DNA of 64,000 bases from Thermocoleostomius sinensis A174 (GTDB taxonomy: Bacteria > Cyanobacteriota > Cyanobacteriia > Elainellales > Elainellaceae). Numbering within the stretch: the first letter of the stretch is position 1; every line of letters begins with the position of its first letter. Made by a program: the position numbers and the translations under genes. Below, piece by piece: positions 1 through 9,482 of this stretch. The stretch lies in the NCBI RefSeq assembly GCF_026802175.1, contig NZ_CP113797.1, forward strand, positions 1,465,026 through 1,529,025, in the 5' to 3' direction. The notes under the pieces were generated by a model that saw only the letters and a program-made list of their open reading frames with translations, did not search any database and was not told the DNA's origin.

Positions 1-183
1 CGCCGCCTCACAATCGGACTGATTGGCTGCCACAATCTCAGCCGACGCCGCTTCTAAAGCTGCGGCTATTGCTTCGATCGCTTGATTTCGGGTTTCAGTC
101 GATGCGATCGCCAACTGACGTGCGGCCTCACGGGTTTCACGAGCCAACGTAGCAAGAGACGGAGTCAGAGTTTGAGAAGTCAT
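1..183 (-). CDS. proA: Glutamate-5-semialdehyde dehydrogenase (gamma-glutamyl phosphate reductase), N-terminal part
   Basis: The minus strand reads an open frame from an ATG at 183 to the window edge (61 codons). The N-terminus has the alternating Ala/Arg/Glu helix pattern of ProA: LARETREAARQLAIASTE, then RNQAIEAIAAALEA, then IVAANQSD. These match the family's conserved start, which packs around the NADPH-binding domain. ProA reduces gamma-glutamyl phosphate to glutamate semialdehyde in proline synthesis. The catalytic cysteine lies beyond the window and cannot be checked. The gene is divergent from the next one. Identification rests on pattern recognition of a short N-terminal stretch, but the match is characteristic. 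Confidence 0.85.
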   Translation of the reverse strand, partial: MTSQTLTPSLATLARETREAARQLAIASTETRNQAIEAIAAALEAASAEIVAANQSDCEAA

Positions 184-479
184 TGGTGGTTGGGAAGTGG
201 GGATTGGGGGTTGGGGAACTAGGAAGTAGGATTGGGGACCGGGAATCGGGGGGGGGTAGAAATACCTCTGCTATTCTCGATTACCCATCACCCATTACCC
301 ATACCCCTGTGTTGAGAGTATAGATCTCCATCCTAAAATTTTGCAGATACAAAATCCTTGAACTTTTATAGCTACAGATTCATGTCCATACCGTTGCAAT
401 TGAAGTGTTCTCTATGCTTCTTGCAACATAGTCCCAAAATATAGCGATAAAGTAGATCAGCAGGCTTTCCCTATTTGGC
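184..479. other. Intergenic region with G-rich short repeats and CCCATTA-type tandem repeats
   Basis: No gene is visible between the divergent proA and the DUF2232 gene. The part at 186-256 is a run of short purine-rich units (variants of GGGGATTGGGG and GGGAATCGGG). The part at 280-307 repeats CCCATCA/CCCATTA/CCCATAC. Such short tandemly repeated sequences are common between cyanobacterial genes. Related G-rich units recur at 59226-59270 and inside coding sequence elsewhere in this window. Confidence 0.7.
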
Positions 480-1352
480 ATGAGCGATTCCTTCGAGGGT
501 AATCAGGCAGATCCCAAGCATTCCCAATCAACCAATTCTCCTACGTCTGATTCTCTTACCTCTGGCACGAATCATTCGGTGAATGAGCCAACTCCATCTG
601 AGACATCTGACTTGGCAGAGGAACTGGCGGCCGTTGAAGCCAGCTTAAGCTTGCCAACATCCTCCCATGCCTCCCATGATGCGCCGCATTCTACAACGCC
701 AATTTCAACCCCAACGCCGCCACTGGTAATGGTGGAAACGGCCTTTTTGGCTAGCACGGCCAGTTTGCTGTGGCTGGTGAGCTATTATCTCAGCGTTGGC
801 CCGTGGATGCGGATTCTATTTCCCGTACCGATCGCCCTGGTATATCTTCGCTGGGGTCTGCGGGCGTCCTGGATGTCGGCACTGGTGTCTGGGTTGTTGT
901 TGGCGGTGTTGATGGGTCCCTATCTTAGCCTGTTGTTTTGTGTACCCTATGCGCTGTTGGGTGTGCAGCTTGGAGCCATGTGGAAACGTCACTCGCCTTG
1001 GCTACCATCGATCGGCATTGGGACTCTGATTGCCACGTTTGGATTTTTCTTCCGCATGTGGCTGTTGTCAGTATTTTTGGGCGAAGATTTGTGGGCATAT
1101 CTCACCAACCGCATTGCAGATTTTATTCAGTGGGCCCTCAGCAAACTAGTTGACTGGGGATGGTTAGACATTGGTGTATTAGGACAAACTAACCTAACGG
1201 TAATCCAAGTGATGACCGTTGGCGCAATTCTATTAAGTGATGTCATCTACTTGTTCACCGTCCATCTTGCCGCGTGGTTACTACTAGAGCGGTTAGGCAA
1301 TCCCATTCCGGAACCGCCACAGTGGGTGCAAACATTGCTAGAAGAGGAATAA
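480..1352 (+). CDS. DUF2232 family multi-spanning membrane protein
   Basis: 290 aa. Residues 1-80 are a Ser/Thr/Pro-rich, probably disordered cytoplasmic tail. From about residue 82 follow five or six hydrophobic segments (TAFLASTASLLWLVSYYLS, the GPWMRILFPVPIALVYLRWG segment, and a long C-terminal VMTVGAILLSDVIYLFTVHLAAWLLL). The PVPIALVYLRWG motif and overall layout match the cyanobacterial DUF2232 (YybS-like) family, whose role is not established; some relatives resemble ECF-transporter S components, which is only inference here. It ends 22 nt before cobT, so the two are probably co-transcribed. Confidence 0.8.
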   Translation: MSDSFEGNQADPKHSQSTNSPTSDSLTSGTNHSVNEPTPSETSDLAEELAAVEASLSLPTSSHASHDAPHSTTPISTPTPPLVMVETAFLASTASLLWLVSYYLSVGPWMRILFPVPIALVYLRWGLRASWMSALVSGLLLAVLMGPYLSLLFCVPYALLGVQLGAMWKRHSPWLPSIGIGTLIATFGFFFRMWLLSVFLGEDLWAYLTNRIADFIQWALSKLVDWGWLDIGVLGQTNLTVIQVMTVGAILLSDVIYLFTVHLAAWLLLERLGNPIPEPPQWVQTLLEEE

Positions 1353-1374
1353 CAAGGATGCAGGATGAGCGGGA

Positions 1375-2487
1375 ATGATTCGATCGTATAGCCAAATTGA
1401 GCAAGCGCAGGCCTGGCTAGAACGGTATCAGTCTCGTCCACCTGTGTTTGCCTGTGTATTGGGCTTCACAGCCACCGGATTGATCCCCGGTATTTCTGCG
1501 GCCGGGGCAACCCCACTCGATCGCCAATACACAGCCATTGCCGATGCCGAATTTCTTGTTTACGGGCCACAGTCACAGCCACAACATCCACTGCCGCCGC
1601 TGAGTGCGGGAGTCTCGCCTGTTTTCATTACGCGATCGGTGGTGGCTACTCAACACATTCCAGTGACTTTATTTAACGCCGGATTGCTCCATGCGCCTAC
1701 AGTTCCCTGTACTGATTTAGCAGGACAGCCAGCACACTGCCTCAGCCAAGGCAACGCAATGACATTGAGTATCGTGAAACACTTGTTCCAGCAGGGGTTG
1801 TATTGGGGAGATAAGCTAGCCGATCGCGGCAGTTATGTGATTTTGTCGGAATGTGTCGTGGGCGGCACAACGACAGCATTGGCGGTGCTAACAGGGTTGG
1901 GTTGGGCCGCGGCCGGCAAAGTGAACAGCAGTCATCCCACTTGCAATCATTTACAGAAATGGCAATTAGTGCAAGCAGGGCTACGATCGGCTAATTGGCT
2001 TGATCCCAAAACCTGTCAATTTGATCCCTTACGCCTAGTGGCTGCCGTTGGTGATCCGATGCAAATCACGGTTGCAGGCATGATGATTGCGGCGAGTCGG
2101 CGAGTCGGCGTGTTGCTAGCGGGCGGTACCCAGATGATCGCCGTCTATGCATTGGCCCAAGCCATCGCTTCCCACTTGACACTTGCCTGGCACCCTCAAT
2201 CGGTGGTGATTGGCACCACCCGCTGGGTAGTTGAAGATCCAACGGGAGATACGATCGGGCTAGCAGACCTGATTGGGGTTCCATTAATTGGTAGCCAGCT
2301 TTGCTTCGCTTCGTCCCAATATGCTCAATTGCGAGCCTATGAACAGGGCTATGTCAAAGAAGGGGTTGGCGCAGGGGGCTGTGCGATCGTCTCGGCACTG
2401 TATCAAGGATGGACTCACGAGCAACTGCTTGCAGCGATCGAATCTCTTGTAGCGGAGTACGCGAGGGTAGTAAATCGGGAAAAGTGA
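1375..2487 (+). CDS. cobT: CobT-like nicotinate mononucleotide-dependent phosphoribosyltransferase (TIGR00303 family)
   Basis: 370 aa, starting at ATG 1375. It carries the glycine-rich stretch ECVVGGTTTALAVLTGLGW and a later AVGDPMQITVAGMMIAAS segment, both typical of the cyanobacterial/archaeal branch of the CobT family. The family transfers phosphoribose from nicotinate mononucleotide to the lower-ligand base in cobamide assembly. Cyanobacteria usually make pseudocobalamin, so adenine may be the real acceptor; this is known of the group, not seen here. The gene closely follows the DUF2232 membrane protein. No cobalamin riboswitch is seen upstream. Confidence 0.85.
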   Translation: MIRSYSQIEQAQAWLERYQSRPPVFACVLGFTATGLIPGISAAGATPLDRQYTAIADAEFLVYGPQSQPQHPLPPLSAGVSPVFITRSVVATQHIPVTLFNAGLLHAPTVPCTDLAGQPAHCLSQGNAMTLSIVKHLFQQGLYWGDKLADRGSYVILSECVVGGTTTALAVLTGLGWAAAGKVNSSHPTCNHLQKWQLVQAGLRSANWLDPKTCQFDPLRLVAAVGDPMQITVAGMMIAASRRVGVLLAGGTQMIAVYALAQAIASHLTLAWHPQSVVIGTTRWVVEDPTGDTIGLADLIGVPLIGSQLCFASSQYAQLRAYEQGYVKEGVGAGGCAIVSALYQGWTHEQLLAAIESLVAEYARVVNREK

Positions 2488-2612
2488 GACAGCGATCGGC
2501 AAAAACGGGAGGAACTATCAAGAAACCAGGGCAATGACTTTCCTCAGCTTTTCTGGGATCGTGAAACTTGAGGAATAGATTGCATCTGACCTATATCCAT
2601 TGAATGAATTCG

Positions 2613-3014
2613 TTAATGAATTCGCTTAGAAAGCAGTTGCTCTTCCAGGGCGGCAATACGATTGTAGGCGGCTGTTAGTTGAGCGGTTAGGCGTTGAATT
2701 TGCACTTCAGGTGCAAGGGTGCGTTCACCACTTTGGCTATCTGTTTCAAGATAGGTGAAATCAGATAGCACATCTTTGTGCTCTAGTTCTTCATCCAACC
2801 TGCGGCTTTGGTAAGATTGCCGAACGGTTGCTGCTCCAGGCTGAAGCGGATTTTTGTCGGCTGTCACCAGCTTTACTTCCGAGAGAATCTCGGTTACTTG
2901 TCCCCCTAATTCCTCGATGGTTTGATGCAGTGCGTCAACCTTGTCATTCAACGCAGCCATCTGATCGTGGAGTAAATCCATGTGACGCTCTACTTTCTGC
3001 TTAGATCTCCCCAC
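2613..3014 (-). CDS. Coiled-coil hypothetical protein
   Basis: Up to 133 aa from a GTG at 3014. An ATG at 2981 (MDLLHDQMAALNDKV) is an equally plausible start, giving 122 aa. Residues about 12-50 form a heptad-like helix (MAALNDKVDALHQTIEELGG) and the C-terminus is a second one (QIQRLTAQLTAAYNRIAALEEQLL). The middle is charged and lacks a recognisable fold. No catalytic motif, signal peptide or membrane segment is visible. It may act as a small scaffold, but I do not recognise the family. Confidence 0.6.
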   Translation of the reverse strand: MGRSKQKVERHMDLLHDQMAALNDKVDALHQTIEELGGQVTEILSEVKLVTADKNPLQPGAATVRQSYQSRRLDEELEHKDVLSDFTYLETDSQSGERTLAPEVQIQRLTAQLTAAYNRIAALEEQLLSKRIH

Positions 3015-3565
3015 TATCTTAGGGAAGAAACCCTCTGAATAACTGAATACTCCTGAATCATTTAATTTTTAAACGAGAATCTTACAATTGCTAAAAACTA
3101 ATCGGATTATGCAACAGCTTTATTGTTACAGAATGTATATCAAAAAATGAATACTGCTCGAAAGATTGGTGGTGTCCTTCCTATCCTATTTGGCAGCTTT
3201 AGGCGGTGAGAACCAGTCTTGCCGCACTTTCATGCCGATCGTCGATCGATGCTACTTGCTAACCAACGTCGTGTAGGTAATGGCAGTTTTCGCTCAGTTA
3301 TTTATGAACTTATTCGGTTTTTTGTGCCAATTGATTCAATCAATGCGTCAAATAATTAACTAATCCATTGCAAGAGAAAAGTCTGACGGCTGTGCTTGAA
3401 AAACGTAACCGATCGCGCCTAAACATCAACCGTGATCGACAACCGTCGTTTCCCACGTTTTGATTGAGAAGCGAAGGACAAAACACTGCTAGAGAAAATG
3501 GCAATTCTGTAGGACACTGAAGGTTAAGCAAAAATACAGTTAACACTCGATTCGGTCACATCACA
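3015..3565. other. Gene-free spacer between divergent genes
   Basis: About 550 nt with AT-rich parts and no credible reading frame. It must hold the promoters of the coiled-coil gene and the lyase gene. I see no repeats, tRNA or strong hairpins. Confidence 0.5.
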
Positions 3566-4231
3566 ATGCTAAGTTTTCAAGACTTTTTCACAAACTGTGC
3601 AGGACTTTGGAAAACAGAGAGAACATATCACAGTGTGTTAACGGGAGAAGTCGAACGATCGTACACAGAATTTCGAGCGAGTGTGCTTGATTTATCAGAA
3701 AAACAGCAGATTTTGGCCGGTTCATCTTCCAATGATTCTGCTGATTCTGCATTTGCCGATCTTGCGATTGATGTTGAACAGGCAATGATCAATCCAATCA
3801 CTATGCCAGGGTTTGCCATCTCCTTTGAAACGCGATCGGAAACGGGAGAAGAGGTATCGATGAGTTTGAAGGCGTTGTTTGTGCCCAACATCTATGTCCT
3901 CTCCAAAATACCTGAGCGAGTGACGATGCCGTTTCCAACCGCTGCGCAAGTGCCCAATGATTCTGAAGAAATCATTCAGGGGTTGTATCTCCGCGACCAG
4001 GGTTATTCCGAAGCCGGGGCGATCGCAGGTCGCTTCACCTATCAACCTACTCGGCAAACTCTGGAAATGACCACTTACTACCGTCGATCGGTGGCCGTCG
4101 ATCAGATGCGTTTTGTTGAACCCAATCTCCGGTTGCGCACGATCGTCACCTATGAGCGACCTTTTGAGGATGCGTCACCGTCGGTGATTAATTTGGTGGG
4201 ATTCGGCGTAGAGCGGAAGGATGTTGAGTAG
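3566..4231 (+). CDS. CpcS/CpeS-family phycobiliprotein chromophore lyase
   Basis: 221 aa, slightly longer than the usual 170-200 aa. The N-terminus FQDFFTNCAGLWKTERTYH corresponds to the family's opening motif (typically a Phe-rich helix, then AGxWxxxRTxH). The C-terminal half has GLYLRDQGYSEAGAIAGRF and FVEPNLRLRTIV, matching the LLRDxGY, AxGRF and SPNLRxRTS signatures of the lipocalin-like barrel. Members attach phycocyanobilin to Cys-84 (beta-Cys82) of phycobiliproteins. A Ser/Asp-rich insertion near residues 54-63 is unusual. No phycobilisome structural genes are nearby, so its target cannot be told from context. Confidence 0.8.
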   Translation: MLSFQDFFTNCAGLWKTERTYHSVLTGEVERSYTEFRASVLDLSEKQQILAGSSSNDSADSAFADLAIDVEQAMINPITMPGFAISFETRSETGEEVSMSLKALFVPNIYVLSKIPERVTMPFPTAAQVPNDSEEIIQGLYLRDQGYSEAGAIAGRFTYQPTRQTLEMTTYYRRSVAVDQMRFVEPNLRLRTIVTYERPFEDASPSVINLVGFGVERKDVE

Positions 4232-4615
4232 GGAGGCGGGAAGAGAACCTTCATTCTCGGTGTGTCTTTCACAGGCTTTAGCCCTGCCGCGGGCGGGCGC
4301 CATTGATGTCATAAGGAAATCTGTAGATAACTCACGATATCTATAAATTCTCTTGAAGTCTTAATGAAAAAACTTTGCAAATAGGTCGCTTATATCGTAA
4401 ATTAGGTTACAGTGTTGTTGATTCTAATTCTCAATAAGCAAGATTAGATGCTTAGTGGTTCATCCCCGACATATAGATTTTATTGTCATGTCATTCCCGT
4501 AATTTCAGGTGTTCGTTTGATCTCTATCTGGTTCAGAAAAATTTAATTAAGAATCTATTGCATCAGTTTTATCAAAGCTTGTTCAGGAATTTTTAAGACA
4601 GTCAGGATAGCTTGA
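4232..4615. other. Intergenic region without visible genes
   Basis: 384 nt. It contains a short GC-rich patch at 4283-4301 (CCGCGGGCGGGCGCC core) followed by AT-rich sequence leading to the small gene at 4616. No hairpin terminator with a T-tract was found. Confidence 0.4.
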
Positions 4616-4873
4616 ATGGATCAACTCTCTCCTCAGTCCTCATCTTCAGCCGATCGATCGCCTCAAATTATTTCGATTCCTCGCTGCGATCGTTGGCAAG
4701 CCTATCACCGTCTACAGGAACTGCATATTCCCTGCATTTGCCTAGAGGATGGTCGGCTACAGGTCGAAATCACGTCACCCCATGCAGCGGTTCAACTATG
4801 GAGCGTCATGCAACAGTTGACTCGACCGCGCCAACAATTATCTAATTGGTTAGAGCGCTGCTGGCACATGTAG
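4616..4873 (+). CDS. Small conserved cyanobacterial protein of unknown function
   Basis: 85 aa. The overlapping frame at 4612 is rejected because this one has the look of a known small cyanobacterial family: IPRCDRWQAYHRLQELHIPCICLEDGRLQVEI, then AAVQLWSVMQQLTRPRQQLSNWLERCW. The conserved features are the DRWQxYxRLQEL helix, paired cysteines, the LWSVxxQ motif and the LERCW tail. I recall no assigned function. It stands alone, 114 nt before the ferredoxin-like gene. Confidence 0.7.
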   Translation: MDQLSPQSSSSADRSPQIISIPRCDRWQAYHRLQELHIPCICLEDGRLQVEITSPHAAVQLWSVMQQLTRPRQQLSNWLERCWHM

Positions 4874-4987
4874 CGTCATTCCCTAGTTTTAAGTTTTAAT
4901 CAGTTGGCTTCATTGCTTCAACTGTAGCTCCAGCGGGTGATTCCAGTGAATAATTGTCCTCCTCTCTAGCATCTCCTCCTTAGTCTT

Positions 4988-5644
4988 ATGAGTAAATCCG
5001 ATCGCCACCAAACCGAATTTACGCTTGAAGGTCGATTCTTGGGCTTTGCCGCCAAGGATAGCTACAAGCTGAAGTATGTGCGTCTAGCTGCCAATGCCAA
5101 TGAATACTTCATCAAAATCCCGAAAGAGTTGCGCTTAACGCTCTATCGAACCCTAGCAGCAGGTGATTGGGTGGCGGTATCGGGGCGGCAGCATATCTGT
5201 TCTAAAACCGGAACGGTTAAGTTAAAGGCTTATGACATGAGACCGATCGCGGCTCCGTCCAGGTTGTCTGAAACGGTTGAGGCAATTCCCGTGGTGTCAC
5301 CAAGCAAGGTATCACCAAGCGGTGGGCGCCCGTCAGGGGCAAAGAAAGCCAGTATTTTAGTCTGCCAGAAATCAGATTGTTGTAAGCGGGGTGGACGGGC
5401 CCTTGTGGCAGCGTTGCAAGCTGAGTTAGCCGATCGGGGCATGGGCGATCAGGTGTCCATCAAAGGAACTGGGTGTATGAAGCATTGTAAGGCCGGTCCG
5501 AATCTGGTGATGCCCGACAAAACCCGCTATAGCCGCATTCAGGCAGATGATGTGCCTGCGCTGCTAGACAAGCATTTTCCTGCGTCCACTCCTGCGGCAA
5601 GTTCCCCTCCTAATGCCACGCCCGTGACGACACGTGTGGCATAG
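4988..5644 (+). CDS. Thioredoxin-like [2Fe-2S] ferredoxin domain protein with N-terminal OB-like domain
   Basis: 218 aa in two parts joined by a Ser/Pro/Gly linker (about 100-120). Residues 8-82 look like a small beta barrel (FTLEGRFLGF...WVAVSGRQHICSKTGTVKLKAYDM). Residues 121-195 are a thioredoxin-like [2Fe-2S] domain with C126, C131/C132, C163 and C167 (VCQKSDCC...GCMKHCKAGP), which matches the cluster-binding layout seen in NuoE/HoxE-type and shethna-like ferredoxins. It probably transfers electrons in the cytoplasm; no redox partner lies nearby. The extra adjacent Cys (131/132) makes the exact ligand uncertain. Confidence 0.8.
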   Translation: MSKSDRHQTEFTLEGRFLGFAAKDSYKLKYVRLAANANEYFIKIPKELRLTLYRTLAAGDWVAVSGRQHICSKTGTVKLKAYDMRPIAAPSRLSETVEAIPVVSPSKVSPSGGRPSGAKKASILVCQKSDCCKRGGRALVAALQAELADRGMGDQVSIKGTGCMKHCKAGPNLVMPDKTRYSRIQADDVPALLDKHFPASTPAASSPPNATPVTTRVA

Positions 5645-5695
5645 GGTTGTTGACAACTGAGTCATGATATCGAGATAACTCCGGAAAAGCTGAAG

Positions 5696-5730
5696 AAAGA
5701 CGATCGAGACTGAGGCGATCGTCTTTTTTT
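5696..5730. terminator. Intrinsic terminator between convergent genes
   Basis: A perfect 11-bp stem (AAAGACGATCG, 5696-5706, with CGATCGTCTTT, 5716-5726) surrounds a 9-nt loop and is followed by a run of T to 5730. It serves the plus-strand ferredoxin gene. The reverse orientation (ending ...GTCTTTCTTC) may also stop recA transcription. Confidence 0.85.
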
Positions 5731-5757
5731 AAGTTCAGCAATACCGCCAAATGAGCA

Positions 5758-6828
5758 TTACGCCTCTTCAAACATCTCGTCTTCCTCGTCATCCGGTGGA
5801 GCAACTGAATTCGCTGAAACCACGGCTCCCATTTCCAGTTTCTCGCGCACCAGCTTTTCTACTTCCTTGGCAAATTCAGGTTTTTCTTCCATATATTTAA
5901 TGGCATTATCTCGACCTTGGCTAATGTTTTCGCCGTTATAGCTGTACCAAGCGCCACGGCGTACCACTACTCCGGTTTCCTCAGCCAAGTCAATCAAACA
6001 CCCCAGCGTTGAGATACCCTTACCAAAAATAATGTCAAATTCGGCAATACGGAACGGAGGAGCCACTTTATTTTTGGCAACCTTGACCTTGGCGCGGGTT
6101 CCATATTCTTCGTTACCCTTCTTCAGGGTTTGAATGCGACGAATATCTAGACGCACTGACGCATAAAATTTGAGGGCATTCCCACCTGTAGTGGTTTCGG
6201 GGTTGCCATAGGTGACACCAATTTTTTGTCGCAATTGGTTGATGAAAATGACGCTACAGCCAGTTTTGCCGATGTTTCCCGTAATTTTTCGTAGGGCTTG
6301 GCTCATCAACCGGGCTTGCAAACCCACGTGAGCATCCCCCATTTCGCCTTCAATTTCAGCCCTGGGGACTAACGCTGCCACGGAGTCTACAATGACAATA
6401 TCGATCGCATTCGATCGCACTAATTGATCTACAATTTCCAGCGCTTGTTCGCCCGTGTCGGGCTGGGAGATCAGCAAATTGCCAATATCGACCCCCAATA
6501 CGGCTGAATAGGTCGGGTCTAGCGCGTGTTCTGCATCCACATAAGCCGCTACACCACCCGCTTTTTGGACTTCAGCCACCGCATGAAGGGCTAAGGTTGT
6601 TTTACCCGAGCTTTCCGGCCCATAAATTTCGATAATACGTCCTTTGGGTAAACCCCCACCCAACGCTAAATCTAGCGTTAGTGCGCCGCTAGGAATCGTT
6701 TCCACTTTCATACGGCTGGCATCACCCAAACGCATGATCGTTCCTTTGCCAAAGGTTCGATCGATCTGGGTCATCACCAAATTTAGGGCTTTGTCCCGTT
6801 CAGAATGTTCACTGCTAGTTTTTGCCAT
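5758..6828 (-). CDS. recA: Recombinase RecA
   Basis: 356 aa from ATG 6828 (MAKTSSEHS...); an in-frame GTG lies two codons upstream but is less likely. Walker A is GPESSGKT (about 70-77), Walker B is in [10 protein letters not shown], the L2 loop contains [10 protein letters not shown] with [17 protein letters not shown], and the C-terminus is acidic ([11 protein letters not shown]). It binds single-stranded DNA, drives strand exchange and stimulates LexA-type self-cleavage. The length fits the family. It is transcribed alone, convergent with the ferredoxin gene, with a nearly 400-nt upstream region that may hold a LexA-type operator. Confidence 0.98.
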   Translation of the reverse strand: MAKTSSEHSERDKALNLVMTQIDRTFGKGTIMRLGDASRMKVETIPSGALTLDLALGGGLPKGRIIEIYGPESSGKTTLALHAVAEVQKAGGVAAYVDAEHALDPTYSAVLGVDIGNLLISQPDTGEQALEIVDQLVRSNAIDIVIVDSVAALVPRAEIEGEMGDAHVGLQARLMSQALRKITGNIGKTGCSVIFINQLRQKIGVTYGNPETTTGGNALKFYASVRLDIRRIQTLKKGNEEYGTRAKVKVAKNKVAPPFRIAEFDIIFGKGISTLGCLIDLAEETGVVVRRGAWYSYNGENISQGRDNAIKYMEEKPEFAKEVEKLVREKLEMGAVVSANSVAPPDDEEDEMFEEA

Positions 6829-7220
6829 TCGCACCTCAACAAGAACCTGCGAAATAATCTATGAAGCTGTCTCAACAAAGGTCAGGGCGGGTAGATCTAA
6901 GTCTAACGCTAGAATTTGATGTCGAAACGACTGAACTCAAAACTTGCGGTTTTGCTAAGGATGTCGCTGAGGAACCGCCATATTGTGCCAATGTCCTTGC
7001 ATTCATCTTAACGCGGTTTTGATGTCATCATACAAATGTACTAAATTAAAACAGATTTGACGACTGATGGGAGTGATCAATTCGTTCGTTTCAATTGACA
7101 CCTTTGGCTTTGAAACAAAGGCGATCGGCTAGTTAAAATGCTGACTAGAATAGCTAGTAACGATTGCATAGACCCTTTACTGATTCAAAATAGCGCTTAA
7201 AAAATCACCCAAATTCAGCA
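6829..7220. other. Divergent promoter region of recA and xseA
   Basis: 392 nt without genes. It must contain promoters for both DNA-repair genes. A LexA-box-like element lies at 7029-7042; no other clear motif was found. Confidence 0.6.
7029..7042 (-). promoter_or_regulatory. Possible LexA-type operator upstream of recA
   Basis: Read on the minus strand, the sequence AGTACATTTGTATG matches the Anabaena LexA-box consensus RGTACNNNDGTWCB at all defined positions but one (T in place of C). It is about 200 nt upstream of the recA start and 179 nt upstream of xseA, so it could act on either. A single degenerate match may be chance. Confidence 0.35.
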
Positions 7221-8519
7221 ATGACTTCCAACCTTCCCAGCTTGCTCCTGCCGGATACTGCCCTCTCGGTGACAGGACTCACGGCCTACATTCAAGCATT
7301 GCTAGAGCAGGATCAGCAGCTTCAACAAGTGTGGGTCACTGGCGAGGTCTCTAGTGCGACTCGCTATCGCAGTGGTTTGTTTTTTACGCTGCAAGACCCC
7401 GATGCTCAGGCTGCCATCAATTGTGTAGTTTGGAACAGTCAATTAAACCGGTTAGCAGTGTTGCCTGAACCAGGCGAACAACTGATCATCTTAGGACGGG
7501 TGCAAATTTATCCACAGAAAGGCAGCTATCAGTTGATTGTATGGCAGGCGCTTCCGGCGGGCGAGGGGCTGCGAGCATTGCGCTATCGGCAATTGCGTAA
7601 ACGGTTGGAGTCTGAAGGGCTGTTTGACTTGGCCCGGAAGCGATCGTTGCCGCCCTATCCACAAACGATCGCCGTGGTGACATCACCCCAAGCGGCCGCA
7701 TGGGGCGACATTAAGCGCACCTTGAAACGACGGTATCCTGGGCTGCGGGTGTTGTTCTCTCCGGCATTGGTGCAAGGCGAGCAAGCTCCGTTGTCAATCG
7801 TTCAGGCTATTAATCGGGTTGAACGAGATGGACGAGCAGAAGTATTGATTTTATCTCGCGGCGGCGGTGCCACTGAAGATATGGCCTGCTTTAATGATGA
7901 GCGAGTGGTGCGGGCAGTGGCGGAATGCTCGATTCCGATCGTGGCAGGTATTGGCCATCAACGCGATGAATCTTTAGCCGACTTAGTTGCGGATGTCTAT
8001 GCTCATACGCCAACCGCCGCTGCCGAGCAAACCGTACCCCTGCTCGCAGATGTGTATGCCGAACATCAAGAGCGCATTGCGGTTCTCAATCGTACGGTGA
8101 CGGCGACCTTATATCAGTCCTATGCGGAGCTAGAGCGATTGCGGAGTCGTTTACAACGATTGCACCTCGATCGACAGATCCGTCAAGAAACCCAGTCCAT
8201 AGCGTGGGTGCATCAACGGTTGGTACAAAGTACCCATCAGCGGTTACAGCAGTCCATTCAGCATTGTCACCTGCTGCGGCAAAAGTTGGTCGCGCTCGAT
8301 CCAAAATCAGTATTGCAGCGGGGCTATGCAGTGGTATGTCAGGAGCAGACTGGTTCTACTGTTCGATCGACAGCGGATGTTACCGTAGGGCAAGCGCTCA
8401 CAATTCAACTTGCTAGCGGTCGCTTAACCGTCACCGTTACGAACCTGCATTCAGATTCAACTGCTGCTGCCTCGATCCTTGAAGACCGAATTGAACCATC
8501 GAGCAATTACCAGCTATGA
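7221..8519 (+). CDS. xseA: Exodeoxyribonuclease VII large subunit
   Basis: 432 aa. The N-terminal OB fold ([29 protein letters not shown]) is followed by the catalytic domain with [46 protein letters not shown] and [21 protein letters not shown], then a long coiled coil (about 275-375) and a C-terminal beta hairpin with LQRGYAVV. All are hallmarks of XseA. With XseB it degrades single-stranded DNA from both ends. Its stop overlaps the xseB start as ATGA (8516-8519), showing translational coupling. Confidence 0.97.
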   Translation: MTSNLPSLLLPDTALSVTGLTAYIQALLEQDQQLQQVWVTGEVSSATRYRSGLFFTLQDPDAQAAINCVVWNSQLNRLAVLPEPGEQLIILGRVQIYPQKGSYQLIVWQALPAGEGLRALRYRQLRKRLESEGLFDLARKRSLPPYPQTIAVVTSPQAAAWGDIKRTLKRRYPGLRVLFSPALVQGEQAPLSIVQAINRVERDGRAEVLILSRGGGATEDMACFNDERVVRAVAECSIPIVAGIGHQRDESLADLVADVYAHTPTAAAEQTVPLLADVYAEHQERIAVLNRTVTATLYQSYAELERLRSRLQRLHLDRQIRQETQSIAWVHQRLVQSTHQRLQQSIQHCHLLRQKLVALDPKSVLQRGYAVVCQEQTGSTVRSTADVTVGQALTIQLASGRLTVTVTNLHSDSTAAASILEDRIEPSSNYQL

Positions 8520-8797
8520 GCGATCAACCAGACCTATCAGATCTCCAATCTAGTGGGCAGTTGGACTCGGTTCCTTCAGAGACACTGCCCGTCGGTTGGA
8601 ACTATGAAGCCACTGTTGCTGAAATCGAAGCGATTATCGATCGAATTGAACGGGGCGAGTTAGATTTAGCTGATATGTTTGACCAATTTTCGATCGCCGT
8701 CGAGCGCTTGCGTCAGTGCGAATCGTTCTTAGCCCGACAACAGCAGCAGGTTGATTTGTTGGTAGAAACCCTATTAGATGAACCCGATTTGTTTTAA
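8516..8797 (+). CDS. xseB: Exodeoxyribonuclease VII small subunit
   Basis: 93 aa, in the family range. The conserved core is [44 protein letters not shown], a helical hairpin that wraps the coiled coil of XseA. The first 25 residues are a nonconserved acidic extension. The ATG overlaps the xseA stop codon, so the subunits are made from one mRNA. Identification is firm. Confidence 0.96.
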   Translation: MSDQPDLSDLQSSGQLDSVPSETLPVGWNYEATVAEIEAIIDRIERGELDLADMFDQFSIAVERLRQCESFLARQQQQVDLLVETLLDEPDLF

Positions 8798-8801
8798 GCG
8801 G

Positions 8802-8865
8802 GGGCAAAACATTTGCAGTGATACAGCCTCCTAGGTGGAGAGCTTGTTCGACAAATGCTTTGCCC
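8802..8865. terminator. Nested inverted repeat between convergent xseB and sodB
   Basis: GGGCAAAACATTTG (8802-8815) pairs with CAAATGCTTTGCCC (8852-8865) with one mismatch. An inner CTCC/GGAG hairpin lies near 8828-8840. There is no T-tract, so a factor-independent terminator is not certain; RNA processing or stability element is an alternative. Confidence 0.5.
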
Positions 8866-8879
8866 TAGTAAAGCGGTGC

Positions 8880-9482
8880 CTAAGCGGCCGCCAAATTGCT
8901 GCTAGCGAAGTCCCAGTTCACTAGTTTCTCTAAATAGTTATCGATGAAGGCAGGACGCTTGTTCTGGAAATCAAGGTAATAGGCGTGCTCCCACACATCC
9001 AGCGTCAGCAACGGAACCTGGCCATGCACGATCGGGTTTTCGGCATTGGGGGTTTTGGTTACTTTCAACGTACCGTTGTCTAGTACCAGCCAAGCCCAGC
9101 CGCTGCCAAACTGAGTAGCCGCTGCGTTCTTGAACTCTTCCACAAACTTGTCATAGCTGCCAAAATCGCTATCAATTTTAGCGGCTAGATCACCACTGGG
9201 TTTACCGCCTCCGTTGGGGCTGAGGCAATTCCAGTAAAAAGTGTGGTTCCACGCTTGCGCGCCATTGTTGAAAATACCGGTCTTAGACGGATCTTTGAAA
9301 GCAATCTGAATCACTTCTTCGATCGGTTTATCGGCTAGCTCGCTGTCGGCCGTCATTTTGTTGTAGTTATCAACATAGGCCTTGTGATGCTTGCCATAGT
9401 GAAAATCGAGGGTGGCCGCGGACATACCGTTGGGTTCAAGCGCACCAGGATCGTAGGGTAGGGGAGCTTGTGTGTAGGTCAT
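8880..9482 (-). CDS. sodB: Superoxide dismutase, Fe type
   Basis: 200 aa from ATG 9482; the longer frame begins at a TTG. Metal ligands are in FHYGKHHKAYV, NHTFYW and [11 protein letters not shown]. The Gln in AQAWNHTFYW together with a non-Gln position in TPNAENP is the signature of iron enzymes, in contrast to the two Mn-type enzymes at 44.9 and 49.5 kb. No signal peptide, so it is cytoplasmic. It detoxifies superoxide made by photosynthetic electron flow. It is monocistronic, facing xseB. Confidence 0.96.
   Translation of the reverse strand: MTYTQAPLPYDPGALEPNGMSAATLDFHYGKHHKAYVDNYNKMTADSELADKPIEEVIQIAFKDPSKTGIFNNGAQAWNHTFYWNCLSPNGGGKPSGDLAAKIDSDFGSYDKFVEEFKNAAATQFGSGWAWLVLDNGTLKVTKTPNAENPIVHGQVPLLTLDVWEHAYYLDFQNKRPAFIDNYLEKLVNWDFASSNLAAA

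Noticed and set aside
4612-4845. Plus-strand frame of 77 codons overlapping the small conserved gene
   Set aside because: The frame at 4616 encodes a recognisable conserved small protein; this one is low in family resemblance and lies on the same stretch in a different frame.
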